This document shows positions 1 through 5,684 of a stretch of 5,684 bases of DNA, in pieces. The notes beneath the pieces are model-generated. The model saw nothing but the letters and a program-made list of their open reading frames with translations, ran no database searches and was not told the origin of the DNA. The stretch is from Trueperaceae bacterium (lineage in GTDB: Bacteria > Deinococcota > Deinococci > Deinococcales > Trueperaceae), in NCBI GenBank assembly GCA_011390455.1, contig JAABSI010000143.1, positions 1 to 5,684 on the forward strand. Direction: 5' to 3'. Numbering within the stretch: position 1 is the first letter of the stretch; each line of letters opens with the position of its first letter. A program made the position numbers and the translations under genes.

Positions 1-251
1 ATGAGCCAGAGTTCGAGCACGGTCCTCCTCGCGCCGCCCCAAGGACGGCCAAACGCCATGCTACCCGCGGCGAAGCGGCGAACGTCCCGCCGGGCCGACG
101 CCGACCGCCACGCGCCACTCGAGTCCCGGTCACGGGAGAACGAAGCCCTTGGCCGTCGCCGGCTGCGCGCGCCGCCCCCAGGGCCTCACGGATCCGCGGA
201 CGCCGGAGCGGTCCCCGGGACACGCGTACCTGGCGCGCCGTCCCCGAAAGG

Positions 252-282
252 TTGTACACGGGGCGCGCCGAACCGCTATCAT
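252..282 (+). promoter_or_regulatory. Candidate sigma-70-type promoter for the operon
   Basis: TATCAT at 277-282 matches the -10 consensus TATAAT at five of six positions and is the only AT-rich hexamer of this kind near the first gene. TTGTAC at 252-257 is a weak -35 candidate, and the 19-base spacer is longer than the ideal 17. Transcription would start near 289 and leave a leader of about 55 nt before the ATG at 344. One GGCGCGCC palindrome lies between the two hexamers and another lies just upstream of the -35, so a regulator could act here. The assignment rests on sequence only, and the -35 element is poor. Confidence 0.35.
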
Positions 283-332
283 CCCCCATGCGAGGGTGCG
301 CGTCCCCGGGCGCATCGCCACGGCCCTCGTGC

Positions 333-338
333 GGAGGT
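333..338 (+). promoter_or_regulatory. Ribosome binding site of the substrate-binding protein gene
   Basis: GGAGGT lies five bases before the ATG at 344 and is a near-perfect Shine-Dalgarno sequence. It is the strongest such site in the operon and fixes the start codon over the in-frame ATG at 371. It fits high expression of the binding protein. Confidence 0.85.
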
Positions 339-343
339 AAGCG

Positions 344-1948
344 ATGTCCGACAACAAGCTAGCCCGTCTGATGGCTCGCCGGATCAGCCGCCGCCAGTTC
401 CTGCGCTACAGCGCCGCCACCGGCGTCGGCGTCTACCTCGGCGCGGGCACGATGAGCGCCTGGGCGCAGGGCGTCCAAGGGGGCACCCTCACCTGGCTCG
501 GGCACCAGGAGGTCGCCGGCCTCGGCCCGAACGACATCGGCGCCGACGTCCAGGCGGCCGTGATCTTCAACATCCTCAACCCGCTCGTCCACGTCGACTA
601 CATGGCACAGACCGTGCCGGTCCTGGCCCGCTCGTACGAGCTCGGGGAGGACAGCCTCTCGTACACCTTCTACCTGCACGAGGGCGTCCGCTTCCACGAC
701 GGCAGCGAGCTCACCGCCGAGGACGTCAAGTACACCTTCGAGACCTATTCGCAGCCCGGCAACACCGTCGCCAGCCGCTTCAACGGCATGCGCGACGTCA
801 CCGTCGTCGACCGGTACACCGCGCGCGTCAACATGGACAGCGTCAACGCGTCCTTCCTGCGCAGCGCCTGCGAGGTGCCGATCGTCCCGAAGACCTACCA
901 CGAGTCCGTCGGCGTCGACGGCTTCAGCGTCGCCCCCATCGGCACCGGCGCGTTCCGCATCGGCGAGTGGAACCCGGCGCAGTCCACCGAGCTCATCGCC
1001 TTCCCCGACCACTTCCGCGGCGCCCCGCAGGTCGACCGCATCGTCCTCGAGGTCGTGCCGGAGCCGTCCGTGCGCTACATCGCGCTGCTGACCGGCGATG
1101 CCGACGCCGCCGTGTGGCCGATCGCCGTCGAGGACGCGCTCGAGCTCGAGAACGACCCGAACTTCCTGGTCGTCCGCACCAACTGGAACTCCCCGCGCTT
1201 CATCCCGCTCAACAACGAGCTCCCGCAGCTCTCCGACCGCCGCGTGCGCCAGGCGATGATGTTCGCGCTCGACCGCCAGCGCATCCTCGACGACCTCGAG
1301 AGCGGCATCGGCGTGGTGGGCACCTCGCACCTGGCGCCCCACAACCCCTACTACAACCCGAACGTCCCGCTGTACCCGTTCGACCCCGAGCGTGCCCGCT
1401 CCGTGCTCGACGGCGCCGGCTGGGTCGAGGGCTCCGACGGCATCCGCAGCAAGGACGGCCTGCGGCTCTCCTTCACCTGCACGACGATCAGCGGCGACCA
1501 GACCCGTCGCCCGATGGCCGAGCTCTCGCAGCTCTTCCTGCGCGCGGTCGGCGTCGAGATGCAGCTGGCCGAGGCGCCGGTCGCCTCCGTCCTCGAGGGC
1601 ATGCGCACGGGCAGCCTGGAGGCGTCGCTGTTCAACTGGACGATGGGCTCGATCGTCGACCCCAGCCCGACCAGCGTCCTGCTCAGCACCGGCGGCGACA
1701 ACTTCATGCGTTACAACAGCGCCGAAATGGACGACCTCATCGCGCAGGGCCTCTCCGTCGTCGACCCGGCGGCCCGGCAGCCGATCTACGACCGCACCCA
1801 GGAGCTCTTCGCCGAGGACATGCCGGCGTTGGTCCTGCACTACCGCCAGGACCTCGGCGTCTACGGCCGGACCATGGTGGGCGTGCCCGAAGAGCAGCTG
1901 ATGTCGACCCCGGTCTGGTTCGACGGGTACAAGTACCGCCGCGGTTGA
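344..1948 (+). CDS. ABC transporter substrate-binding protein, family 5 (peptide/nickel type), Tat-exported
   Basis: Extracytoplasmic solute receptor of a peptide-type ABC importer, 534 aa, the usual length for SBP_bac_5 proteins. A Tat signal is visible: SRRQFLR at residues 15-21 (twin arginines R16-R17), a hydrophobic stretch to about residue 38, then AWA at 39-41 with likely cleavage before Q42. No cysteine lies near this site, so it is not a lipoprotein signal. Family hallmarks are the YTFYLHEGVRFHDG segment with TAEDVKYTFE (107-133) and DRRVRQAMMFALDR (298-311), which begins the second lobe, followed by LAPHNPYYNP (330-339). The ATG is chosen because a strong ribosome binding site precedes it and it retains the full Tat motif. 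The downstream permeases and M81 peptidase suggest a peptide or peptide-like ligand, but family 5 receptors also bind nickel chelates, sugars, opines and other solutes, so the ligand is unknown. Family assignment is firm; substrate is inference. Confidence 0.96.
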   Translation: MSDNKLARLMARRISRRQFLRYSAATGVGVYLGAGTMSAWAQGVQGGTLTWLGHQEVAGLGPNDIGADVQAAVIFNILNPLVHVDYMAQTVPVLARSYELGEDSLSYTFYLHEGVRFHDGSELTAEDVKYTFETYSQPGNTVASRFNGMRDVTVVDRYTARVNMDSVNASFLRSACEVPIVPKTYHESVGVDGFSVAPIGTGAFRIGEWNPAQSTELIAFPDHFRGAPQVDRIVLEVVPEPSVRYIALLTGDADAAVWPIAVEDALELENDPNFLVVRTNWNSPRFIPLNNELPQLSDRRVRQAMMFALDRQRILDDLESGIGVVGTSHLAPHNPYYNPNVPLYPFDPERARSVLDGAGWVEGSDGIRSKDGLRLSFTCTTISGDQTRRPMAELSQLFLRAVGVEMQLAEAPVASVLEGMRTGSLEASLFNWTMGSIVDPSPTSVLLSTGGDNFMRYNSAEMDDLIAQGLSVVDPAARQPIYDRTQELFAEDMPALVLHYRQDLGVYGRTMVGVPEEQLMSTPVWFDGYKYRRG

Positions 1949-2008
1949 ACCCACCTCGCCGTTCGCTTCGGCGCACACGGCCTGCGCACGCGACCGCCCG
2001 AGCCTTCT

Positions 2009-2038
2009 CCCGCCCGATGCCCCACGGCATCGGGCGGG
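2009..2038 (+). terminator. Perfect 13-bp stem hairpin between binding protein and permease genes
   Basis: CCCGCCCGATGCC (2009-2021) and GGCATCGGGCGGG (2026-2038) are exact reverse complements separated by the 4-base loop CCAC. No T tract follows, so it is not a classical intrinsic terminator. It sits inside an operon, 60 bases after the first stop codon. Hairpins in this position commonly reduce read-through or protect the upstream mRNA from 3' exonucleases, giving more binding protein than permease. Either role would fit here. The structure is seen directly; its function is inferred. Confidence 0.7.
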
Positions 2039-2049
2039 CCACCGCGTCG

Positions 2050-2059
2050 TAATCTAGGT
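2050..2059 (+). promoter_or_regulatory. Weak ribosome binding site and possible internal -10 element before the first permease gene
   Basis: AGGT at 2056-2059 lies seven bases before the GTG at 2067 and is the only Shine-Dalgarno-like sequence available. Overlapping it, TAATCT at 2050-2055 resembles a -10 hexamer (TANNNT). If used, it would start transcription only a few bases before the GTG and make an almost leaderless mRNA. The two readings are alternatives. The ribosome binding site reading is the safer one; promoter activity is speculative. Confidence 0.3.
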
Positions 2060-2066
2060 CTCCAAC

Positions 2067-3029
2067 GTGTCCAGCTATCTGACCTTCCGTATCCTCAAGG
2101 GCCTCTTCGTCGTCGTGCTCATCAGCGTGCTGACGTTCATCATCATGCGCCTCATGCCCGGCGATCCCGTCTACATGCTGCTGGGCGAGGGGCAGATCCC
2201 CATCAGCGACGAGCAGATCGCGGCCATCCGCGCCAAGTGGGGCCTCGACCGCCCGCTGACCGAGCAGTTCTTCCTATGGGCCGGCAACCTGCTGCGCGGC
2301 GACTTCGGCGAGTCGCTCATCCGCGCGGGCGTGCCCGTGCGGCAGATGATCTTCGAGGCGATCCCGGTCACCGCGATGCTCAACGTCTATGCGCTGTCGC
2401 TGGCGATCCTGGTCGCCATCCCGTTCGGCATCGCCGCGGCCGTGCGCCGGAACTCGTGGGTCGACTACGCCTCCAACGTCATCTCCTCGCTGGGCATCGC
2501 CACCCCCAACTTCTGGCTGGCGCTCATGCTCATCGTGCTGTTCGCGCTCTACGTGCCGCGCTGGTTCGGCGACCTGCCTCTCGTCGGGCGCATCCCGCCG
2601 TTCGGCCTGCGCAGCTGGCAGGGGTGGATCCTGCCGGTCATCGTCATCGCCACCGAGGAGATGGCGGTGCTCATGCGCATCACCCGCGGCGCCGTGCTCG
2701 AGCTGCTGCCGCAAGACTTCGTGCGCACCGCGCGCAGCAAGGGCCTCGCCGAACGCCGGGTGCTCTACCGCCACGTGGTCTCGAACGCGATGCTCCCCGT
2801 GGTGACCGTCATCGGCTTCCGGATCGCGTTCATCCTCTCGGGGACGATCATCGTCGAGAACGTCTTCGCCCTGCCGGGCATCGGCCGGCTCTTCGTCGAC
2901 TCGGTGCTGCGCCTCGACTACCAGGTGGTGCAGTCGCTGGTCGTCGTCTTCGCCGTGCTGGTGGTCGTCATCAACCTGCTCACCGACCTCGTCTACGCGC
3001 TGGTCGACCCGCGCATCCGGATCTCGTGA
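2067..3029 (+). CDS. ABC transporter permease, DppB/OppB family
   Basis: Inner-membrane channel subunit of a peptide-type ABC importer, 320 aa, the normal length for DppB-like permeases. The N-terminus has the typical first membrane helix (about 9-29) followed by the RLMPGDPV signature (28-35). An extracytoplasmic segment comes next, then five further hydrophobic helices, at roughly 100-125, 137-163, 186-206, 245-268 and 287-311. The EAA loop that contacts the ATPase is clear at about 217-250, including DFVRTARSKGL and HVVSNAMLPVV. The family-typical VENVFALPGIGRL (263-275) and the C-terminal LVDPRIR (312-318) are present. GTG is taken as start because the next in-frame ATG (codon 27) would remove the first helix. 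It pairs with the next gene as a heterodimer and lies 118 bases after the binding protein gene. Nothing is truncated or unusual. Substrate cannot be read from the permease. Confidence 0.97.
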   Translation: MSSYLTFRILKGLFVVVLISVLTFIIMRLMPGDPVYMLLGEGQIPISDEQIAAIRAKWGLDRPLTEQFFLWAGNLLRGDFGESLIRAGVPVRQMIFEAIPVTAMLNVYALSLAILVAIPFGIAAAVRRNSWVDYASNVISSLGIATPNFWLALMLIVLFALYVPRWFGDLPLVGRIPPFGLRSWQGWILPVIVIATEEMAVLMRITRGAVLELLPQDFVRTARSKGLAERRVLYRHVVSNAMLPVVTVIGFRIAFILSGTIIVENVFALPGIGRLFVDSVLRLDYQVVQSLVVVFAVLVVVINLLTDLVYALVDPRIRIS

Positions 3030-3036
3030 GGCCGTC

Positions 3037-3963
3037 ATGACCACCGCCCCGATCGACCCCAACCTCGAACCGCAGTTGCCCGCGTCCGCCGGCGACGCCG
3101 CGCCGCCGACGAGCGGTCGCGCGCTGCGCCGCTTCTTCGCCAACCGCATGGCCATCGTCGGCCTGCTCGTGGTGCTGGCGCTCGTCGGCCTGGCGGTGTT
3201 CGCGCCGCAGATCGCGCCCCACCACCCCAACGACGACATCTTCCGCGGCATGCGCGGCGTCGGTCCGTCGTGGGAGCACCCCATGGGCTTCGACCACCTC
3301 AGCCGCGACCTGCTCAGCCGGGTGATCTACGGCACCCGCATCGCCCTGCTCGTGGGCATGATCTCGACCTTGATCTCCGTGCTGATCGGCGTCGTCGTCG
3401 GCGCGATCGCCGGCTACTTCGGCGGCTGGATCGACGAGGTGCTGTCGCTCATCACCGACGCGCTCATGGCCTTCCCGCTCATCGCCCTGCTCATCGTGCT
3501 GGCGGCGGTGCTGGGGCCCAGCCTCAGCACCACGATCATCGTCATCGGCGCGACGGTATGGGCGCGCTACGCGCGTGTGGTGCGCGCCGAGGTCATGAGC
3601 CTGCGCGAGCGCGACTTCATCACCGCCGCCCGGGCGCTCGGCGCCTTCGACGCGCGCATCATCTGGAAGCACGTGGTGCCCAACGTGCTGACGTCCGTCA
3701 TCGTGCTCGCCAGCCTGCAGGTCGGCTCGATCATCATCCTCGAGTCGGCGCTGTCGTTCCTCGGTCTCGGCGTGCGCCCACCCACCGCCACCTGGGGCGG
3801 CATCCTCTCCGACGGACGCGCGTTCATCCTCCGCTACCCGCACATCGCGATCTTCCCCGGCGTCATGATCGTCATCACCGTGCTGGCGTTCAACTTCATC
3901 GGCGACGGCCTGCGCGACGCCCTCGACCCGCATCAGAAGACGAGCCGGACGGGCAAGACGTGA
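3037..3963 (+). CDS. ABC transporter permease, DppC/OppC family
   Basis: Second channel subunit, 308 aa, partner of the DppB-type permease. A cytoplasmic Pro/Ala-rich leader of about 30 residues precedes the OppC_N-like segment with the first membrane helix (about 38-57). The periplasmic HPMGFDHLSRDLLSR (81-95) corresponds to the family signature usually written HPLGTDxLGRDxLSR, with Phe and Ser at two positions. The EAA loop is at about 193-223 (DFITAARALGA, KHVVPNVL). FLGLGVRPPTATWG (241-254) and the terminal DGLRDALDP (290-298) are classic DppC features. The ATG lies seven bases after the stop of the previous gene, and GAGG at 3028-3031, overlapping that stop, serves as ribosome binding site with 5-base spacing, implying coupled translation. 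The 3' end overlaps the M81 gene by four bases. No ATPase gene follows, which is unusual for this operon type. Confidence 0.97.
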   Translation: MTTAPIDPNLEPQLPASAGDAAPPTSGRALRRFFANRMAIVGLLVVLALVGLAVFAPQIAPHHPNDDIFRGMRGVGPSWEHPMGFDHLSRDLLSRVIYGTRIALLVGMISTLISVLIGVVVGAIAGYFGGWIDEVLSLITDALMAFPLIALLIVLAAVLGPSLSTTIIVIGATVWARYARVVRAEVMSLRERDFITAARALGAFDARIIWKHVVPNVLTSVIVLASLQVGSIIILESALSFLGLGVRPPTATWGGILSDGRAFILRYPHIAIFPGVMIVITVLAFNFIGDGLRDALDPHQKTSRTGKT

Positions 3964-5480
3964 GGGTCTTCCTCGGCGGCATCGTCACCGAGACGAACAC
4001 GCTGTCGCCCATCCCCACCGGGGCCGACGACTGGGTCGTCGTGCGCGACCTCGCCGACGCCGAGGCGGGCGGCGCGCTGGAGGCCTTCGCGCAGGAGGCG
4101 ACCGCGCGCGGCGACGAGCTCGCCTTCGGCCTGTACGCCTTCGCCATGCCCGGGGGCGTGACCACCCGGGCGGCCTGGGCAGGACTGCGCGACGAGCTGC
4201 TCGGCATGCTGCGGGACGCCCTCCCGGTCGACGCGGTGCTGCTGCCGCTGCACGGCGCGATGGTGGCCGACGGGGTGGACGACGCGGAGGGCGAGCTCAT
4301 CGCCCGCGTGCGCGAGACCGTCGGGCCCGACGTCAAGATCGGCGTGCACATCGACCTCCACTGCCACCTCACGCAGGCCATGCTCGACGGCAGCGACGCG
4401 CTGGTGATCTACAAGGAGTACCCGCACACCGACATGGCCGACCGCGCGCGCGACCTCTACGCGCTGATCGCCGACACGGTGGCGGGGAGGATCCGCCCGA
4501 CGATGGCGATGTTCGACTGCCGCATGATGGGCATCTACCCCACCAACCCGCAGCCGATGCGCGGCTTCGTCGACGCGATGATGGCGGCGGAGGGCGTGCC
4601 GGGCGCGCCCGGCCAGGACGGCATCCTCTCGCTGTCGCTCGGCCACGGCTTCCCCTGGGGCGACGTGCCCGACTCGGGGGCACGCTTCCTGGCCATCGTC
4701 GACGGCTTCGCCGTCCACGATGCCTTGGCAGTCGCTCACGCGACTGCAGAGAGTTGGGGCCGCCGCTTCCACGATCTGCGCCGCGAGGTGGCCGTGAAGC
4801 CGCTGCCGCTCGACGCCGCGCTCGACCGCGCGCTCGCCGTGCTCGAGGGCGGCCGCGGACCGGTCGTGATCGCCGACCAGGCCGACAACGCCGGCGGCGG
4901 CGCCCCGTCGGACAGCACCTTCGCGCTGCGCCGCCTGCTCGAGCGCCGCGTCGAGGGCGCCGCCGTGGCCATGATGTGGGACCCGATCGCGCACCACCTG
5001 GCGCGCGCCGCCGGCGTGGGTGCGCGGCTGACGCTGCGGCTCGGCGGCAAGATGGGCCCCGCGTCGGGCGACCCGCTCGACCTCGACGTCACCGTCATGG
5101 GGCTCGAGGACGGCCTGGTGCAGCGCTGGCCGCAGACCGAGGGGGCCGTCGACAGCCCCGGCGGCGACGTCGCGCACCTGCGGGTGCACGGTTTCTCCGG
5201 CCAGACCGGCGGCCCGGAGGTCGACGTCATCGTCACCACCCGCCGCGGCCAGGTGCTCGGCCTCGAGCCCTTCACCGCCTTCGGCATCACGCCCGAGACG
5301 CACCGGATCCTGGTGGTCAAGTCGATCCAGCACTTCTACGCGGCCTTCGCGCCCATCGCGGCCGAGGTCGTGTACATGGCGGCGCCGGGCGCGGTCGCGC
5401 CGATCATGGAGCAGATCCCGCTCGTGCGCGCCGACCTGCACAAGTACCCGTGGGTGGAGGCGCCGTTCGGGGAGGGGTGA
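3960..5480 (+). CDS. M81 family metallopeptidase (MlrC-like)
   Basis: Predicted cytoplasmic zinc-dependent hydrolase, 506 aa, a full-length member of the family named after MlrC, which cleaves linearised microcystin. The N-terminal domain (about 1-290) has ETNTLSP (11-17), LPLHGAMV (95-102) and DLHCHLT (132-138), then KEYPHTDM (152-159). Likely metal and active-site residues are E11, H98, D132, H134 and H156; the 34- and 22-residue spacings match those I recall for MlrC. The C-terminal MlrC_C domain shows ADQADNAGGGAPSDST (305-320) and KSIQHFYAAFAP (454-465). There is no signal peptide or membrane helix. The GTG start sits in a GTGA overlap with the permease stop and gives the family-typical beginning MRVFLGGIVTETNT; no clear Shine-Dalgarno sequence precedes it, so translation probably depends on re-initiation. 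Its place in the operon suggests it hydrolyses the imported solute. The true substrate is unknown: many M81 proteins occur in organisms with no known link to microcystin. Confidence 0.94.
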   Translation: MRVFLGGIVTETNTLSPIPTGADDWVVVRDLADAEAGGALEAFAQEATARGDELAFGLYAFAMPGGVTTRAAWAGLRDELLGMLRDALPVDAVLLPLHGAMVADGVDDAEGELIARVRETVGPDVKIGVHIDLHCHLTQAMLDGSDALVIYKEYPHTDMADRARDLYALIADTVAGRIRPTMAMFDCRMMGIYPTNPQPMRGFVDAMMAAEGVPGAPGQDGILSLSLGHGFPWGDVPDSGARFLAIVDGFAVHDALAVAHATAESWGRRFHDLRREVAVKPLPLDAALDRALAVLEGGRGPVVIADQADNAGGGAPSDSTFALRRLLERRVEGAAVAMMWDPIAHHLARAAGVGARLTLRLGGKMGPASGDPLDLDVTVMGLEDGLVQRWPQTEGAVDSPGGDVAHLRVHGFSGQTGGPEVDVIVTTRRGQVLGLEPFTAFGITPETHRILVVKSIQHFYAAFAPIAAEVVYMAAPGAVAPIMEQIPLVRADLHKYPWVEAPFGEG

Positions 5481-5519
5481 GGCGGCGCCTCGGCGTCGCT
5501 AGGGCCCAAGCGGACGTGC

Positions 5520-5684
5520 TCAGATGCCGCGGTACACGTCGCGGCGGTCGCCGACGCGGATCACCAGCACGATCAGTTCGGCGTCGCGGATCTCGTAGGC
5601 AATGCGGTACCGTCCTTGCCTGACGCGATAGAAGCCTTCGCGAGCGAGCTTCACACAGCCACGGGGCCGCGGCTCAGACGCCAG
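5520..5684 (-). CDS. RelE/ParE-family toxin of a type II toxin-antitoxin system, C-terminal part
   Basis: The last 54 codons of a gene that enters from the right edge and ends at TGA (5522-5520). The visible protein has the core and C-terminal strands of the RelE/ParE fold: an EPRPRGCVKL segment, then FYRVRQGRYRIAYEI (18-32 of the visible part), DAELIVLVIRVGDRRDVYR (34-52) and two final residues. This is the common G-x-YRVR-x-GxYRIxYEI ... VxRVGxRRDVYR pattern, with Asp where His is frequent before the paired arginines. Family members are about 85-95 aa, so roughly a third is missing at the N-terminus. RelE members cleave mRNA at the ribosome and ParE members inhibit gyrase; the fragment does not decide between them, although conserved Arg and Tyr near the C-terminus agree with the RNase type. 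The antitoxin gene would normally lie just upstream, beyond 5684. It converges on the M81 gene with a 39-base gap and is probably unrelated to the transporter. Confidence 0.9.
   Translation of the reverse strand: MASEPRPRGCVKLAREGFYRVRQGRYRIAYEIRDAELIVLVIRVGDRRDVYRGI

Larger units (their letters stand above)
1..343. other. Non-coding upstream region of the transporter operon
   Basis: I find no credible gene here. All three + strand frames are open or nearly open only because of the high GC content, and their translations are Arg/Pro/Ala-rich with no recognisable domain. What it does hold: a candidate promoter near 252-282, two copies of the 8-bp palindrome GGCGCGCC (232-239 and 262-269), three copies of GTCCCCG (211-217, 240-246, 302-308), a small inverted repeat TCCCG/CGGGA (124-128 and 133-137), and a Shine-Dalgarno site at 333-338. 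On the - strand, a GTG at 20-18 preceded by GAGGAGG could be the first codon of a divergent gene leaving the left edge, but only seven codons are visible. The region most likely carries the control sequences of the operon. Confidence 0.6.

Noticed and set aside
130..357. A 75-codon - strand open frame upstream of the operon
   Set aside because: It overlaps the start and ribosome binding site of the binding protein gene, has no clear ribosome binding site, and resembles no known protein.
359..1978. A 539-codon antisense open frame opposite the binding protein gene
   Set aside because: Its composition, rich in Asp, Val, Arg, Gly and Ala, is the mirror of the G/C third-position bias of the sense gene. 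The sense frame has complete family signatures.
1..2052. A 683-codon open frame on the + strand beginning at the first base
   Set aside because: It runs through the binding protein gene in another frame. Its product is dominated by Arg, Pro, His and Ala, as expected from reading a high-GC gene out of frame, and it has no recognisable domain.
2274..3933. Two long antisense open frames with Asp/His/Glu-rich products opposite the permeases
   Set aside because: They arise from reading the hydrophobic ATC/GTC-rich permease codons in reverse. No ribosome binding site or homology is evident.
3270..3959. Extension of the M81 reading frame upstream to an ATG at 3270
   Set aside because: The extra 230 codons overlap the DppC-type permease and are Arg/His-rich nonsense. 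The family-typical N-terminus begins exactly at the GTG at 3960.
3933..5441. A 502-codon antisense open frame opposite the M81 gene
   Set aside because: It is a shadow of the M81 gene with no domain of its own and a His/Asp/Arg-rich, low-complexity-like product.
5479..5491. Small hairpin GAGGC/GCCTC at the end of the M81 gene as a terminator
   Set aside because: The stem is only 5 bp with a 3-base loop, it overlaps the stop codon, and no T tract follows. Such short stems are expected by chance in this composition. The 39-base gap contains no better terminator.
1..5684. tRNA, rRNA, CRISPR array, insertion sequence or attachment site
   Set aside because: I found no tRNA-like cloverleaf, regular spaced repeats, transposase gene or terminal inverted repeats on either strand.

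Overview
This window comes from a bacterial chromosome that is very GC-rich, with almost every third codon position G or C. It holds a compact four-gene transport and hydrolysis operon on the + strand, followed by the 3' end of a convergent toxin gene. A high-GC Actinomycetota-like or Proteobacteria-like source is plausible, but the sequence does not settle it. The binding protein has a Tat signal peptide and no lipobox cysteine, which fits a soluble periplasmic protein better than a Gram-positive lipoprotein.

Layout: positions 1-343 hold no convincing gene. They carry a candidate promoter (about 252-282), short repeated and palindromic words, and a strong ribosome binding site just before the first gene. 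344-1948 encodes a Tat-exported family 5 (peptide/nickel type) substrate-binding protein. The 118-base gap after it holds a perfect 13-bp stem hairpin (2009-2038). 2067-3029 and 3037-3963 encode the DppB-type and DppC-type permeases. 3960-5480 encodes a cytoplasmic M81 (MlrC-like) metallopeptidase that starts inside the stop codon of the second permease gene. After a 39-base gap, 5520-5684 on the - strand is the C-terminal part of a RelE/ParE-family toxin that runs off the right edge.

How the genes work together (inference): the binding protein captures a peptide or peptide-like solute outside the membrane, the two permeases form the channel, and the M81 enzyme hydrolyses the imported compound in the cytoplasm. 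The ATPase subunits (DppD/DppF type) that would power import are not in the window. They must lie upstream of position 1 or elsewhere in the genome. The hairpin after the first gene probably makes the binding protein more abundant than the permeases. I see no clearly new biological system. The most notable point is the tight translational linkage of an M81 peptidase to a peptide-type importer that has no local ATPase genes.
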